Assembly (NCBI GenBank): GCA_958429225.1
Contig: CAUAJB010000028.1
Span: 1 to 24,571, forward strand
Reading direction: 5' to 3'
Length of the DNA: 24,571 nt
Source: an uncultured Collinsella sp.
GTDB lineage: Bacteria; Actinomycetota; Coriobacteriia; Coriobacteriales; Coriobacteriaceae
This document shows, in pieces, positions 5,800 through 14,350 of this stretch. Both the position numbers and the translations under genes were made by a program. The number at the start of each line of letters is the position of its first letter. Position 1 is the stretch's first letter. The notes beneath the pieces were generated by a model. That model worked only from the letters and a program-made list of their open reading frames with translations. It made no database searches and was not told where the DNA came from.

Positions 5800-7542
5800 C
5801 TACATACGCCCCAATTCGCCCACGATATGGCCCACGCGGTCCTCGGGCTCCTTGACCTCGACGCCGTTGTAGCGGAAGAACCGCGCCGGGTCGTGCATCA
5901 GGTCCTCGAGCGGCACCAGCACAAAATCGCGTTCGCCGATCAGCGGATGCGGCAGGCGCAGCTTTTTGCCGCCGTGGGTCTCGCCGTCCATCCACAGCAG
6001 GTCCAGGTCGATGGTGCGCGGGCCGTTGGCCTTGGCCTTCTTGGAGCGGTCGCGCCCCAGCTCGGCCTCAATCTTCATGAGCTCGTCAAGCAGCACCAAC
6101 GGCGCCAGCTCGGTCTTGATCTCGATGACGGCGTTGGCAAACGCGTCCTGGCGCGTCTCGTAGGCCGGCTCGCTCTCGTAGATCTTGGAGGAGTTGGACA
6201 CGCAGGTGAGTGGAATCTCGGCGATCATGTCGCGCGCGGCGCGGATGTTGTCGCAACGATGCCCCAGGTTGGAGCCCACGGCCACAAACGCGCGGCGCGG
6301 CTGTGGCTTGGCAACCGCCCAGTAGCCGTTCAGGAACTGCGCAAAACCCGCGGCGTCGTGCACGCGCACGATGTTGGCACCGGCCTGGATGGCGCCCAGG
6401 CACACGCCAAACGTAGCGGCATCGCGCGCGGCGGCCTCGGTCACGCCCGAGACGGCGCCCACAAAGCGCTTGCGCGACACGGCGCACATGAGCGGATAGC
6501 CCAGTGACGCCATCTTGGCAGTCTCGCGCTGGATGACGATGTCCTCGTTAGCCGACTTACCAAAGCCCGGGCCAGGATCGATGCAGATGCGGTCGCGCGA
6601 CACGCCGGCATGGATGAGCGTGCGGGCCTGGTCGGACAGAAAGCCCATGACGCGGCGCATGATGGGCGCCGAATCGGGCAGGGTGAAGCGGCGGAGCTGC
6701 GAGGTGGGCACGTAGGCTTCCTCGCGGCGGGCGCTGCGGCGCATCATGGCTGCCAGGTGGTCATTGGACTCCGATGCGACCTCGGTGGCTGCGGGCGCGG
6801 CCTCGGGCGCGGGCGCGACGGTCTCGGCGGCAGCAACCTGCTCGGCGGCCGGCGTCTCCTGCTCGCTTGCAGGCTCGGACGTGGGCTCCGGTTCGCCAAA
6901 CGGCAACGAGGGCTGCACCACGCCGCCCGGAAGCTTGGCCTCCGGCTTAGGCTCGCCCAGCAACTTGCCGCGACGGCGGCGAGCCGGCTTCTCGGCCTCA
7001 CGCGCGGCCTCGGCAGCCGCCTCGCGCGCCTTCTCGGCAACAAACGCCGCTGCCGAGGTATCGAGCTGCACCGTTGCGTGCGTGCGGGTGGGCGCGGCGA
7101 CCTCGCCGGCATGCATCACGATGACGCCGCAGGTGCTCGTCTTAACAAACTCGACCATCTTGGGATCGGTGAAGCCGGTCACGTCGTTGACGATCGAGGC
7201 GCCGCAGCGCACGGCCGCCTTGGCAACCGCCACATGACGCGTGTCGATCGAGACGATGGCGCCCTCCTTGGCCAGCGCGCGCACCACGGGCAGCACGCGG
7301 CGAGCCTCCTCGTCGGGGTTGACCGGGGTAAAACCGGGGCGCGTGGACTCGCCGCCCACGTCGATGATGTCGGCGCCGGCGTCGAGCATCGTCAGGCCGT
7401 ACTCGATGGCGGCATCCGGGTCGAAGTGCTCCCCGCCATCGCTAAACGAATCGGGCGTCACGTTGAGGACGCCCATGATGCGCGGACGGTCAAAGCTGAG
7501 CTCATACTTTCCGCACCGCCATGTCTTGCTGTCGTTCGCCAT
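5800..7542 (-). CDS. folP/folK: Dihydropteroate synthase-HPPK fusion (FolP-FolK) with a long low-complexity insertion
   Basis: The two halves catalyse consecutive folate steps: HPPK pyrophosphorylates 6-hydroxymethyl-dihydropterin, and DHPS joins it to p-aminobenzoate. The 580-residue product starts at ATG 7542, six bases after AGGAGG; the upstream ATG at 7548 is too close. FolP spans about 1-412, with IMGVLNVTPDSFSDGG (22-37), GGESTRPG (63-70), SIDTRH (98-103), SIVNDVTG (116-123), DPGPGFGKS (322-330), SRKRFVG (356-362) and RVHD (393-396). FolK spans about 417-580, with AVGSNLGHR (421-429), GPRTIDLDLLWMDG (507-520) and PHPLIGERDFVLVPL (531-545). Residues about 150-290 are an Ala/Pro/Glu-rich insertion, with a basic ARRRRGK patch, between the usual MH loop and the helix before DPG. 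A typical FolP has only a short loop there. Confidence 0.92.
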   Translation of the reverse strand: MANDSKTWRCGKYELSFDRPRIMGVLNVTPDSFSDGGEHFDPDAAIEYGLTMLDAGADIIDVGGESTRPGFTPVNPDEEARRVLPVVRALAKEGAIVSIDTRHVAVAKAAVRCGASIVNDVTGFTDPKMVEFVKTSTCGVIVMHAGEVAAPTRTHATVQLDTSAAAFVAEKAREAAAEAAREAEKPARRRRGKLLGEPKPEAKLPGGVVQPSLPFGEPEPTSEPASEQETPAAEQVAAAETVAPAPEAAPAATEVASESNDHLAAMMRRSARREEAYVPTSQLRRFTLPDSAPIMRRVMGFLSDQARTLIHAGVSRDRICIDPGPGFGKSANEDIVIQRETAKMASLGYPLMCAVSRKRFVGAVSGVTEAAARDAATFGVCLGAIQAGANIVRVHDAAGFAQFLNGYWAVAKPQPRRAFVAVGSNLGHRCDNIRAARDMIAEIPLTCVSNSSKIYESEPAYETRQDAFANAVIEIKTELAPLVLLDELMKIEAELGRDRSKKAKANGPRTIDLDLLWMDGETHGGKKLRLPHPLIGERDFVLVPLEDLMHDPARFFRYNGVEVKEPEDRVGHIVGELGRM

Positions 7543-7564
7543 GAACATCCTCCTAAAATGCCCA

Positions 7565-7592
7565 CGCCGCCGAGCTTGGGGAGCTGGCGGCG
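7565..7592 (-). promoter_or_regulatory. Hairpin in the folP-folK leader
   Basis: CGCCGCC (7565-7571) pairs with GGCGGCG (7586-7592), and AGCT (7573-7576) with AGCT (7582-7585) inside it, around a five-base loop with one bulged base. On the minus strand it lies between a possible -10 element (TACAAT, 7618-7623) and the folP ribosome site at 7549-7556. No T-run follows, so it is not an intrinsic terminator. Confidence 0.4.
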
Positions 7593-7617
7593 GGGTCGCT
7601 TTGCACTCAGTCTTTCT

Positions 7618-7623
7618 ATTGTA
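7618..7623 (-). promoter_or_regulatory. Possible -10 element for folP-folK
   Basis: TACAAT occurs on the minus strand about 75 bases before the folP start. No convincing -35 box is seen at 16-18 bases, so this is weak support. Confidence 0.3.
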
Positions 7624-7637
7624 TCCGCGCGCGCGGG

Positions 7638-8390
7638 CTAGAACGCAAACGCGGCCGCGATGTCGCAAGAAATCAGCAGGTCGGCATTTGCATCCTGATC
7701 GGTGGGAGCAAGGTTGCACATGGCCAGCGTATCGCCGGTAAAGTAACGCGTAAGGCCTGCCGCCGGATACACCACGAGCGAGGTCCCGCCCACAATGAGG
7801 GCATCGGCCGCGGCGATGGCGGCAACGGCACCGGTCAGCACGTGCTCGTCGAGCGGCTCCTCGTAGAGCACTACATCGGGCTTGATGCGCCCGCCGCACG
7901 CAGGACACACAGGCGCACCCGCGGCGTCCTCGTGCTCGCGCGAGCAAATCCACTCGGCGCTATAGACCGCGCCGCACGACTGGCAAATGTTGCGATGGAC
8001 CGATCCGTGCAGCTCGAACACGCGTTGCGAGCCGGCCATCTGATGCAGGCCGTCGATATTTTGCGTCACCACGGCATCAAGCTTGCCGGCGCGCTCCAGC
8101 TCGGCCAGCTTGATGTGGCAGCGGTTGGGCTTAGCGTTAAGCGCGATCATCTTGGTGCGGTAAAAGTCGAAGAACTCCGCAGGATGCGCCTCGTAAAAGC
8201 TGTGCGAGAGCATGGTCTCGGGCGGATAGGCAAACTGCTGGTGATACAGGCCGTCCACGCTGCGGAAATCGGGGATGCCACTCGCCGTGGAAACACCCGC
8301 GCCGCCAAAGAAGACCACGTGACTATGGGTTTCGAACAGCTCCGCCAGCGCGGCGGACGCCTGTTTGGGGTTTGATATTTCCTGCGTCAT
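7638..8390 (-). CDS. cobB: Sir2-family NAD-dependent protein deacylase
   Basis: Sirtuins remove acyl groups from lysines using NAD. The 250-residue product has the full set of motifs: GAGVSTASGIPDFRS (30-44) for NAD binding, TQNIDGLH (109-116), catalytic His128 in ELHGS, a structural zinc site C136-x2-C139 and C162-x2-C165, and GTSLVVYPAAGL (202-213). Start 8390 follows GGAGG by six bases; the longer frame to 8438 lacks support. The stop lies 95 bases before folP-folK, with a possible promoter between, so it may not be co-transcribed. It is divergent from the exonuclease gene at 8504. The exact acyl preference cannot be told from the sequence; it may be a CobB-like class III enzyme. The symbol is by family only. 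Confidence 0.9.
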   Translation of the reverse strand: MTQEISNPKQASAALAELFETHSHVVFFGGAGVSTASGIPDFRSVDGLYHQQFAYPPETMLSHSFYEAHPAEFFDFYRTKMIALNAKPNRCHIKLAELERAGKLDAVVTQNIDGLHQMAGSQRVFELHGSVHRNICQSCGAVYSAEWICSREHEDAAGAPVCPACGGRIKPDVVLYEEPLDEHVLTGAVAAIAAADALIVGGTSLVVYPAAGLTRYFTGDTLAMCNLAPTDQDANADLLISCDIAAAFAF

Positions 8391-8503
8391 ATATGTCCTC
8401 CGTCCGTGTCTCCGGGACGGCGGCGTTCGCACTATCACTCGCGGACTCCGCCCCGCTCTTGTTGCGTTAATCTTAAGCCTGCCAACCCCGTCGAAAGGAC
8501 ACC

Positions 8504-9322
8504 ATGCCTCAGACTTACACCTTTGCCTCGTGGAACGTTAACGGCCTGCGCGCCGTGCTCAAAAAGGACCCGAGCTTTATCCAGATCGCGCAAGAACTCG
8601 ACGTCGATATCCTGGCGTTGCAAGAGACCAAGCTGCAAGAAGGCCAGGTTGATATTGACCTGCCCGGCTATCGCCAAACCTGGAGCTACGCCGAGCGTAA
8701 AGGCTATTCGGGCACTGCGGTCTTTAGCCGCCAGGAACCGCTGCGCGTGCTGCACGCTGACGCGCTGTTACCCTACGCCGGCGAGGGCGAGGCGGCCGAA
8801 CTCGTCGCCCAAGCCGCGACCGAGGGCCGCGTCTGCGCGTTGGAGTTCGACAAGTTCTGGTTTGTGGATGTCTACACTCCCAACGCGCAAAACGAACTCG
8901 CCCGCATCGACGTGCGCATGGCCTGGGATGATGCCTATCGCGGCTTTTTGAGCGCGCTTGAGCGCGAGAGTGGCAAACCCGTCGTGACCTGCGGCGACTT
9001 TAACGTGGCGCACGAGGAGATCGACCTTAAGAACCCCAAGTCCAACCGCGGCAACGCCGGCTTTTCGGACGAAGAACGCGGTAAGTTTACCGAGCTGCTC
9101 AACGCCGGCTTTACCGATACCTGGCGCGCGGCAAACCCCGACGTCGAGGGCGTCTACAGCTGGTGGAGCTATCGCTTTAATGCCCGCAAGAACAACGCCG
9201 GCTGGCGCATCGATTACTTTCTGGTAAGCGATTCGATCGCCGCCAACGTTCGCGACACCGGCATCCGCGGCGACATCTTTGGCAGCGACCACTGCCCCGT
9301 CACCCTCACGCTAGAGCTCTAG
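8504..9322 (+). CDS. exoA: Exodeoxyribonuclease III / AP endonuclease
   Basis: This enzyme cuts DNA at abasic sites and degrades duplex DNA from 3' ends in base-excision repair. The 272-residue product has the endonuclease/exonuclease/phosphatase motifs: FASWNVNGLRA (7-17), LQETKLQ (39-45) with metal-binding Glu41, VDVYTPNAQN (121-130), GDFNVAH (164-170), WSYRFNARKNNAGWRIDYFLVSD (221-243) and GSDHCPVT (260-267) with catalytic His263. Start ATG 8504 follows AAAGGA. The length equals that of typical XthA/ExoA proteins. It is a single-gene unit, divergent from the Sir2 gene. It is followed by a long palindromic stretch rather than a clear terminator. Confidence 0.95.
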   Translation: MPQTYTFASWNVNGLRAVLKKDPSFIQIAQELDVDILALQETKLQEGQVDIDLPGYRQTWSYAERKGYSGTAVFSRQEPLRVLHADALLPYAGEGEAAELVAQAATEGRVCALEFDKFWFVDVYTPNAQNELARIDVRMAWDDAYRGFLSALERESGKPVVTCGDFNVAHEEIDLKNPKSNRGNAGFSDEERGKFTELLNAGFTDTWRAANPDVEGVYSWWSYRFNARKNNAGWRIDYFLVSDSIAANVRDTGIRGDIFGSDHCPVTLTLEL

Positions 9323-9338
9323 CCCCAAGTAATTCCTC

Positions 9339-9446
9339 TAGGGGACAGAGGAAAACAGATCATGTGACCCCTCTCCCCCTATAAGGTGCGGTGGAATAGT
9401 TCCTGTTTGGGCAGCAAATAGCCAAAAACGAGAACCATTCCACCGC
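9339..9446. repeat. Compound palindromic element containing GGGGACAG
   Basis: Two inverted repeats lie side by side between convergent genes. The first pairs TAGGGG (9339-9344, in TAGGGGACAGAGG) with CCCCTA near 9376-9381, with GAGG/CCTC nested inside. The second pairs 9388-9402 with 9432-9446 over 15 bases with one mismatch (GCGGTGGAAT-A/G-GTTC) and continues weakly inward. Neither is followed by a T-run. It belongs to the GGGACAG palindrome family seen elsewhere in the window. Confidence 0.65.
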
Positions 9447-9472
9447 AAGTTCGTGAGGGAACGCGAAATGCC

Positions 9473-10186
9473 TTACAGCCCGTATTTCACGACGACACGG
9501 TTAATGCGACGGCACCAAGGCTTGTACAAGGCAGCCAAGAACACGCAGGTCGCGAGGCCGTGTGTGATATCGAACGGCACTGCCGTGGCAAGACGTGCCA
9601 TGGCACCCGCCCACGTGAGCGGTTGAACAAAACCGATAATGTCGTAGGCGTTGATCACAACGCCGTACAGCAAACCCGAAGCAAAGCCGTAGGTCAGCAG
9701 CGCCGGCATACGCACGGTGCCATCGGCGCGATCAAAAGCGCCGGCATGCGCCAGCGCACCGCCAACGTATCCCACGAGCCCCCAGGCATACATCTGCCAC
9801 GGCGTCCACATGCCCTGCCCAAAAAAGAAATTGCTGGTCAGCGCCGCCAACGCACCGACCATAAAACCATTGCGGCGACCAAGCGTCGCCCCCGCGATAA
9901 TGGCGATGGCACTCACGGGTTTAAAGTCGGGAATGGGGCCAAACAAGATGCGCCCCGCCGCGGCCAATGCTGCCAGAACCAGCGTGGGCATAATCTGGCG
10001 CAAACCCGGACGAGATGCCTCGTAACCCGCAAAGAACAGCGCGAGCACCAGCGCCACCACAACCAGCATGGCCAATGCTGCCTGCTCAACACCCGACAGC
10101 AACGCGGCAGCCATCACCGCCGGCACCGCCAACAACAGCGGGACCTCCAGTTTTGCAAGCAAGCGCGCGACGCGATAATCCGTCAT
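9473..10186 (-). CDS. ECF transporter S component (substrate-binding membrane subunit)
   Basis: The 237-residue protein is predicted to have about six membrane segments. It has the family stretch GPIPDFKPVSAIAIIAGATLGRRNGFMVGALAALTSNFFFG, then QGMWTPWQMYAWGLVGYVGG. S components bind a vitamin or other micronutrient and are driven by the EcfT and ATPase subunits, which are encoded directly upstream here. The start at 10186 lies four bases after the ATPase stop, so the three genes form one operon (order EcfT, ATPase, S). The substrate cannot be read from the sequence. The GQGxWTPWQM form reminds me of S components annotated for cobalamin or unknown ligands, but I would not assign one. No riboswitch is visible in front of the operon. 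Confidence 0.85.
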   Translation of the reverse strand: MTDYRVARLLAKLEVPLLLAVPAVMAAALLSGVEQAALAMLVVVALVLALFFAGYEASRPGLRQIMPTLVLAALAAAGRILFGPIPDFKPVSAIAIIAGATLGRRNGFMVGALAALTSNFFFGQGMWTPWQMYAWGLVGYVGGALAHAGAFDRADGTVRMPALLTYGFASGLLYGVVINAYDIIGFVQPLTWAGAMARLATAVPFDITHGLATCVFLAALYKPWCRRINRVVVKYGL

Positions 10187-10190
10187 CCCA

Positions 10191-11834
10191 TCACGCCCTA
10201 TAAAACACGTTATCGGCAAAGAAGTCGGCCGGCGGCTCCATGCAGGCAATCTCGCCGTCAAACATCATGACGACGTCGTCGGCTACCTGCTCGGCAAAGT
10301 CCAAATCGTGCGTAGCCATGATGACGGTGCCGCCAGCCTTCGCATGGTCACGCAGGGCGCGGGCGATGATGCGGCGGCTGAACAGGTCTAGACCCTTGGT
10401 GGGCTCATCGAGCAATAGCAGTTCGGGGCCGATTAGCAGCAGTTTTGCCAATGCAAGCAGTTGACGCTGCCCGCCCGAAAGATCGTACGGATGGCGTCCA
10501 TCCAGACCCGACAACCCCAAGCTCGCCGCACGCTCCCGCGCCAAGTTCTCGTCATATCCGCAGGTCGAGGCCCATTCCATCAGCTCATCGCGAACCGTCT
10601 CGGCAACCAGCAATGCTTTGGGATTCTGAGGCAGCAGCGCCGCCGAGGCCGCTCCGCGCACCATGCGGCCGCGCTGCAGCTTGGCGGTCTTCGCCAGCAC
10701 CGAGAGCATCGTCGACTTGCCGCAGCCGTTACCGCCAACAACCGCATGCACCGCACCGGCCGAAAACGACGCATCGAGCCCACGCAACACCCAGCCGGAC
10801 GCTCGATCGTAGCGAAACCAGCCTTCCGACAGGGTGGTAGCCGACCCGCCGTGCATTTTTTGGAGTATTCTGCTTCCATCCGTGCGCGAGAAGGCTTCCG
10901 AGCCGTTCTCGAGCGACGTTTGCGCCACAAATTCGGACGATTTGTCCAATTCCGAACTTTTTTTCGCGCTCGATACGTCCCCGGGCGGCTCCAGAGAACC
11001 CAAATTGTCCTCACGCCTGCTGAATACTCCGTTTTTTGCACATCGGATGGCACCCCACCCCAACATGTCATCGGAAAACAGCGATTCTCGGCGTCCCAAA
11101 GAAGACATATCCGCCACCTCGCGCACGCGACCGCCCTCAATCCGGTACGTACACGTCGCATACTCGAGCATCGGCCGCGGCTGATGCGTCGCCACAACAA
11201 CCGTGCAGCCCAGCTCGCGATTCACACGAAACAGCGCGTGCAGAAAATTCTTCTCGGCAACGGGATCGAGCTGAGACGTGGGCTCGTCGAGCAGCAGCAC
11301 GCGCGGGCGCAACGCCAGAACGGCGGCAAGCGACAGCAGCTGTTTGCGACCACCCGAAAGCGTGTCAGTATCGCGGTGAAGCCAATCTTCCAGCCCAAAG
11401 AAATAGCTGGTCTCAGCTACGCGACGGCGCATCTCATCACGTGCTAGCCCCAAGTTTTCCAGGCCAAACGCCATCTCGTGCCACACGGTTTCGCACACGA
11501 TCTGGTTCTCGGGATCCTGGAACACATAGCCCACGCGCTCCGCCGATGCCCGCACATCCATGTCGGCGACGGGCTCGCCCAGCACGCGCAGCTCGCCGGA
11601 GCGCGTACCCGCCGGCGCGATCTCGGGCTTGAGCAGCGACAGCAGCGTCGACTTGCCCGAACCGGTACCGCCAACAAGCAGTGCAAACGCACCTTGGGAA
11701 ACACGCCAATCAAGCCCCTCGAGCACCGGTGCCTCGGCCCCGGGATAGGCAAAACTAAGGCCTCGCACCTCAATCGCCGGCGCGGCCGAGCCATATGCCA
11801 CACCCGCCGCCGAGCTCCTATCCAACCGAGCCAT
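10191..11834 (-). CDS. ECF transporter double ATPase (two fused ATP-binding domains)
   Basis: The 547-residue protein contains two ABC ATPase domains in one chain, equivalent to EcfA and EcfA'. Domain 1 (about 20-240) has Walker A GGTGSGKST (55-63), Q-loop FQDPENQ (105-111), signature LSGGRKQ (159-165), Walker B LLLDEP (180-185) and switch His217. Domain 2 (about 335-540) has GGNGCGKST (367-375), LPQNP (401-405), LSGGQRQ (452-458), LLLLDEP (472-478) and His509. The linker (about 245-335) is unusually polar and Ser-rich. Its DNA (10852-11040) is bounded by an inverted repeat and contains AT-rich runs unlike the flanks. The start overlaps the EcfT stop by ATGA. It energises the S component encoded downstream. 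Confidence 0.93.
   Translation of the reverse strand: MARLDRSSAAGVAYGSAAPAIEVRGLSFAYPGAEAPVLEGLDWRVSQGAFALLVGGTGSGKSTLLSLLKPEIAPAGTRSGELRVLGEPVADMDVRASAERVGYVFQDPENQIVCETVWHEMAFGLENLGLARDEMRRRVAETSYFFGLEDWLHRDTDTLSGGRKQLLSLAAVLALRPRVLLLDEPTSQLDPVAEKNFLHALFRVNRELGCTVVVATHQPRPMLEYATCTYRIEGGRVREVADMSSLGRRESLFSDDMLGWGAIRCAKNGVFSRREDNLGSLEPPGDVSSAKKSSELDKSSEFVAQTSLENGSEAFSRTDGSRILQKMHGGSATTLSEGWFRYDRASGWVLRGLDASFSAGAVHAVVGGNGCGKSTMLSVLAKTAKLQRGRMVRGAASAALLPQNPKALLVAETVRDELMEWASTCGYDENLARERAASLGLSGLDGRHPYDLSGGQRQLLALAKLLLIGPELLLLDEPTKGLDLFSRRIIARALRDHAKAGGTVIMATHDLDFAEQVADDVVMMFDGEIACMEPPADFFADNVFYRA
10852..11040. repeat. Palindrome-bounded 189-bp in-frame segment in the ATPase linker
   Basis: The plus strand reads TGCATTTTTTGGAGTATTC at the left end (10852-10870) and GAATACTCCGTTTTTTGCA at the right end (11022-11040). 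GGAGTATTC and GAATACTCC are exact inverted repeats. The segment is 189 bases, exactly 63 codons, and falls wholly in the poorly conserved linker. It also contains a smaller dyad (TTCGGA/TCCGAA, with GGAC and GTCC inside, around 10930-10955). Confidence 0.5.
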
Positions 11835-12727
11835 CAGCCAAACCTCTTCTCATCAATCGCGTGCGACGCGCAAGGCAGCATCATCCAGGCAGCGTACACG
11901 ACATAGCCCAGCCACGGCGCCGGCACCGATAGTTGCGGGTAAAACGAATACTGCATCGTCGCAGTCCACGCCACTGCCGTCGTGGCCATGCCAAACAGCG
12001 CAAGTCCAACCAGCGCGGCAACATCGCCGCGCCCCAGCCGATACCGCGCATACGTCGTTCGACGCGTCGCGGCGCCCCACCCACGGGAGCGCATGGCGTC
12101 CGCGCGCTCCAGCGAATCTTCCATGCCCCAGCCCATCAACACGCTCGACGCCCGCAGGCGCGATCGCACGGGATCGGTGGGCGCGCGGCCCGGCACATCA
12201 ATCGCATCCTGCACCGCCAGCACCGTACGACCGCGGCGTAAAAACTGCGGGATAAGCCTCATGCACATCGAGATCATGAGCGCAATCACCGGTGCGGCAT
12301 TGCCCAGCAGCGCGAGCACCTTGTCGTATTCGAGCATCGACGCCGCGGCCTCAAACCACAGCACGCTCGCCACAAACAGCCCGCCCATGCACAGGCCGTA
12401 TACCATGCTTTCCAGATACACCGCGCGCATGCCAATACGGAACAGCTCCGTCGAGCCCGAGGCGCTAAACAGCGGATTGACCAGCGCGATAATCAAAATC
12501 ACCGGCAGCTGCCAGCGGAGTGCGCCCAGCGTGCGGGCAGCCCCGCGCGTCGCAAATCCATACGCCAGCCCGCCCGCAAGTGACAGCGCAATCAGCACCG
12601 GCTGCATCGAGAACATGGTGAGCCCCAGCGTCAGCACCATGTAGAGGGCCGGCACAGCCGGATGCGACATCGAGAATGCCGCGACGGGCTCGCCGCCAAA
12701 CTCCTCTTGTATGTTGTCCACGGGCAC
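11834..12727 (-). CDS. ecfT: ECF transporter T component (energy-coupling membrane subunit)
   Basis: EcfT links ATP hydrolysis by the ATPases to movement of the S component. The product has several hydrophobic segments, for example LYMVLTLGLTMFSMQPVLIALSLAGGL, WQLPVILIIALVNPLF and VIALMISMCMRLIPQFLRRG. It also has the coupling motif with ADAMRSRGWG, matching the ARG motifs of the family. A start at GTG 12727 (297 residues) is proposed because GAGGGG precedes it. The frame stays open to 12892, but that extension would run into the glmU promoter region and looks non-coding. The start is the least certain part. The stop overlaps the ATPase start (ATGA). It is the first gene of the ECF operon, divergent from glmU. 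Confidence 0.88.
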   Translation of the reverse strand: MPVDNIQEEFGGEPVAAFSMSHPAVPALYMVLTLGLTMFSMQPVLIALSLAGGLAYGFATRGAARTLGALRWQLPVILIIALVNPLFSASGSTELFRIGMRAVYLESMVYGLCMGGLFVASVLWFEAAASMLEYDKVLALLGNAAPVIALMISMCMRLIPQFLRRGRTVLAVQDAIDVPGRAPTDPVRSRLRASSVLMGWGMEDSLERADAMRSRGWGAATRRTTYARYRLGRGDVAALVGLALFGMATTAVAWTATMQYSFYPQLSVPAPWLGYVVYAAWMMLPCASHAIDEKRFG

Positions 12728-12920
12728 CCCCGTCCCCTCGCTCAAACGACAGCTCCGCAGCACCGCCAACGCCGCACGCAAGCAGCGCAAACGCCACGCC
12801 GGCGGCACCGACATCGGCCGCCATGAGCCAATCGCTACGCGCTCAACATATGCCTGCGGTATCATATTGCGCCGTGTATCGTTTCCAAACACACGTCTCT
12901 ATAACGTAACAGGAGATCAC

Positions 12921-14333
12921 ATGGACGCAACCGCAATTATCCTCGCTGCCGGCGAGGGCACCCGCATGAAGTCGAACCACTGCAAGGTTTCGCACAAGAT
13001 CCTGGGCAAGCCCATGGTCCAGTGGATCGTCGACGCCACCATCAAGGCCGGCTGCAGCCGCGTCGTGGTCGTCATCGGCAGCCACGCCGACGAGATGCGC
13101 GCCCTCATCGACGGCGCCTATGCCAACAGCGCCACCAAGGTCGAGTGCGTTGAGCAGACCGAGCGCCTGGGCACCGGTCACGCCGTGAAGGTCGCGCTCG
13201 AGGCCTGCGGCATCACGCAAGGCCCCGTCGTCGTGCTCAACGGCGACCTGCCGCTCATCACCGCCGACACCGTCGCCAAGTTCGCGCAGACCGTCGCCAC
13301 CGGCGAGCTCGCCTGCACCGTCATGACCATGACCCCGCCCGACCCCTTCGGCTACGGCCGCATCAAGCTGGGTGCCGACGGCCAGATCGAACGCATCATC
13401 GAGCAGAAGGACTGCACACCCGAGCAGGCCGCCACGCTGCTCGAGTGCAACGCCGGCTGCTACGCCTTCGACGGCGCGCAGCTCGCCGCGCACATTGACG
13501 AGATCGGCAACGACAACGCGCAGTCCGAGTACTATCTGCCCGACATGCTCGAGATCCTCAAGGGCCACGGCCAGGCAGTCTCCATCTTCCACTGCGATGA
13601 CTACCGCGACGGCCTGGGCGTCAACAGCCGCATCCAGCTCGCGCAGCTCACCGCCATCGCGCGCGACCGCATCAACGAGCACTGGATGGCCGAGGGCGTT
13701 ACCTTCATCGACCCCACGCAGGCCTGGATCGGCCCCGACGCCACCATCGGCCGCGACACCGTCGTGTGGCCGCAGACGCACCTGATCGGCCACGTCACCG
13801 TGGGCGAGGAGTGCCAGCTCGGCCCCAACAGCCGTCTCACCGACACCACCGTCGGCAGCGGCTGCATCATCGATGAGACCATCGCCATCGAGGCCGTCAT
13901 CGAGAACGGCGTCGACTGCGGCCCGCGCGCCTACCTGCGCCCGGGTACCCACATGCTCGACGGCTCCAAGGCCGGCACGCACGTGGAGATCAAGAAGTCC
14001 ACGATCGGCGAGGGCTCCAAGGTGCCGCACCTGTCCTACATCGGCGACACGACCATGGGCTCCGGCGTCAACGTGGGCGCCGGCTCCATCACCTGCAACT
14101 ACGACGGCGTACACAAGCACAAAACCGTCATCGGCAAGGATGCCTTCATCGGTTCCGATACCATGATGGTCGCGCCCGCCCAGATTGGCGACGGCGCGCT
14201 CGTGGCCGCCGGCTCCGTCATCACTGAGCCGGTCCCGGCAGACGCACTCGGTCTGGGCCGCGCCCGTCAGGTAAATATTGAGGGCTGGGCCGCCGATTAT
14301 CGCCGCCGCCTGCACGAGGACGACGAGGTATAA
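12921..14333 (+). CDS. glmU: Bifunctional UDP-GlcNAc pyrophosphorylase / GlcN-1-P acetyltransferase
   Basis: GlmU makes UDP-N-acetylglucosamine, the precursor of peptidoglycan, in two steps: acetylation of glucosamine-1-phosphate, then uridylyl transfer. The 470-residue product has an N-terminal pyrophosphorylase domain with LAAGEGTRMKS (8-18), GTGHAV and NGDLPLI, and a C-terminal left-handed beta-helix with hexapeptide repeats. The beta-helix includes RPGTHMLDGSKAGTHVEIKKS, NVGAGSITCNYDGVHKHKT and FIGSDTMMVAPAQIGDGALVAAGSVI. Start ATG 12921 follows AGGAG by five bases; a longer upstream frame is spurious. It opens the plus-strand glmU-prs-pth series, a conserved order in Gram-positive bacteria. 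Confidence 0.97.
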   Translation: MDATAIILAAGEGTRMKSNHCKVSHKILGKPMVQWIVDATIKAGCSRVVVVIGSHADEMRALIDGAYANSATKVECVEQTERLGTGHAVKVALEACGITQGPVVVLNGDLPLITADTVAKFAQTVATGELACTVMTMTPPDPFGYGRIKLGADGQIERIIEQKDCTPEQAATLLECNAGCYAFDGAQLAAHIDEIGNDNAQSEYYLPDMLEILKGHGQAVSIFHCDDYRDGLGVNSRIQLAQLTAIARDRINEHWMAEGVTFIDPTQAWIGPDATIGRDTVVWPQTHLIGHVTVGEECQLGPNSRLTDTTVGSGCIIDETIAIEAVIENGVDCGPRAYLRPGTHMLDGSKAGTHVEIKKSTIGEGSKVPHLSYIGDTTMGSGVNVGAGSITCNYDGVHKHKTVIGKDAFIGSDTMMVAPAQIGDGALVAAGSVITEPVPADALGLGRARQVNIEGWAADYRRRLHEDDEV

Positions 14334-14350
14334 CGTTTTACCAAGCATCT

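Noticed and set aside
6610..7641. A 343-residue plus-strand open frame opposite folP-folK
   Set aside because: It lies opposite the FolP motifs and the low-complexity insertion, and is itself repetitive without a domain.
12728..12920. Possible riboswitch (for example cobalamin) before the ECF operon
   Set aside because: No conserved riboswitch core such as a B12 box could be seen between ecfT and glmU.
12843..14348. A 501-residue minus-strand open frame opposite glmU
   Set aside because: It is the antisense shadow of a GC-rich gene with strong codon bias. Its translation is Gly/Ala/Val/Asp-rich with no domain pattern.
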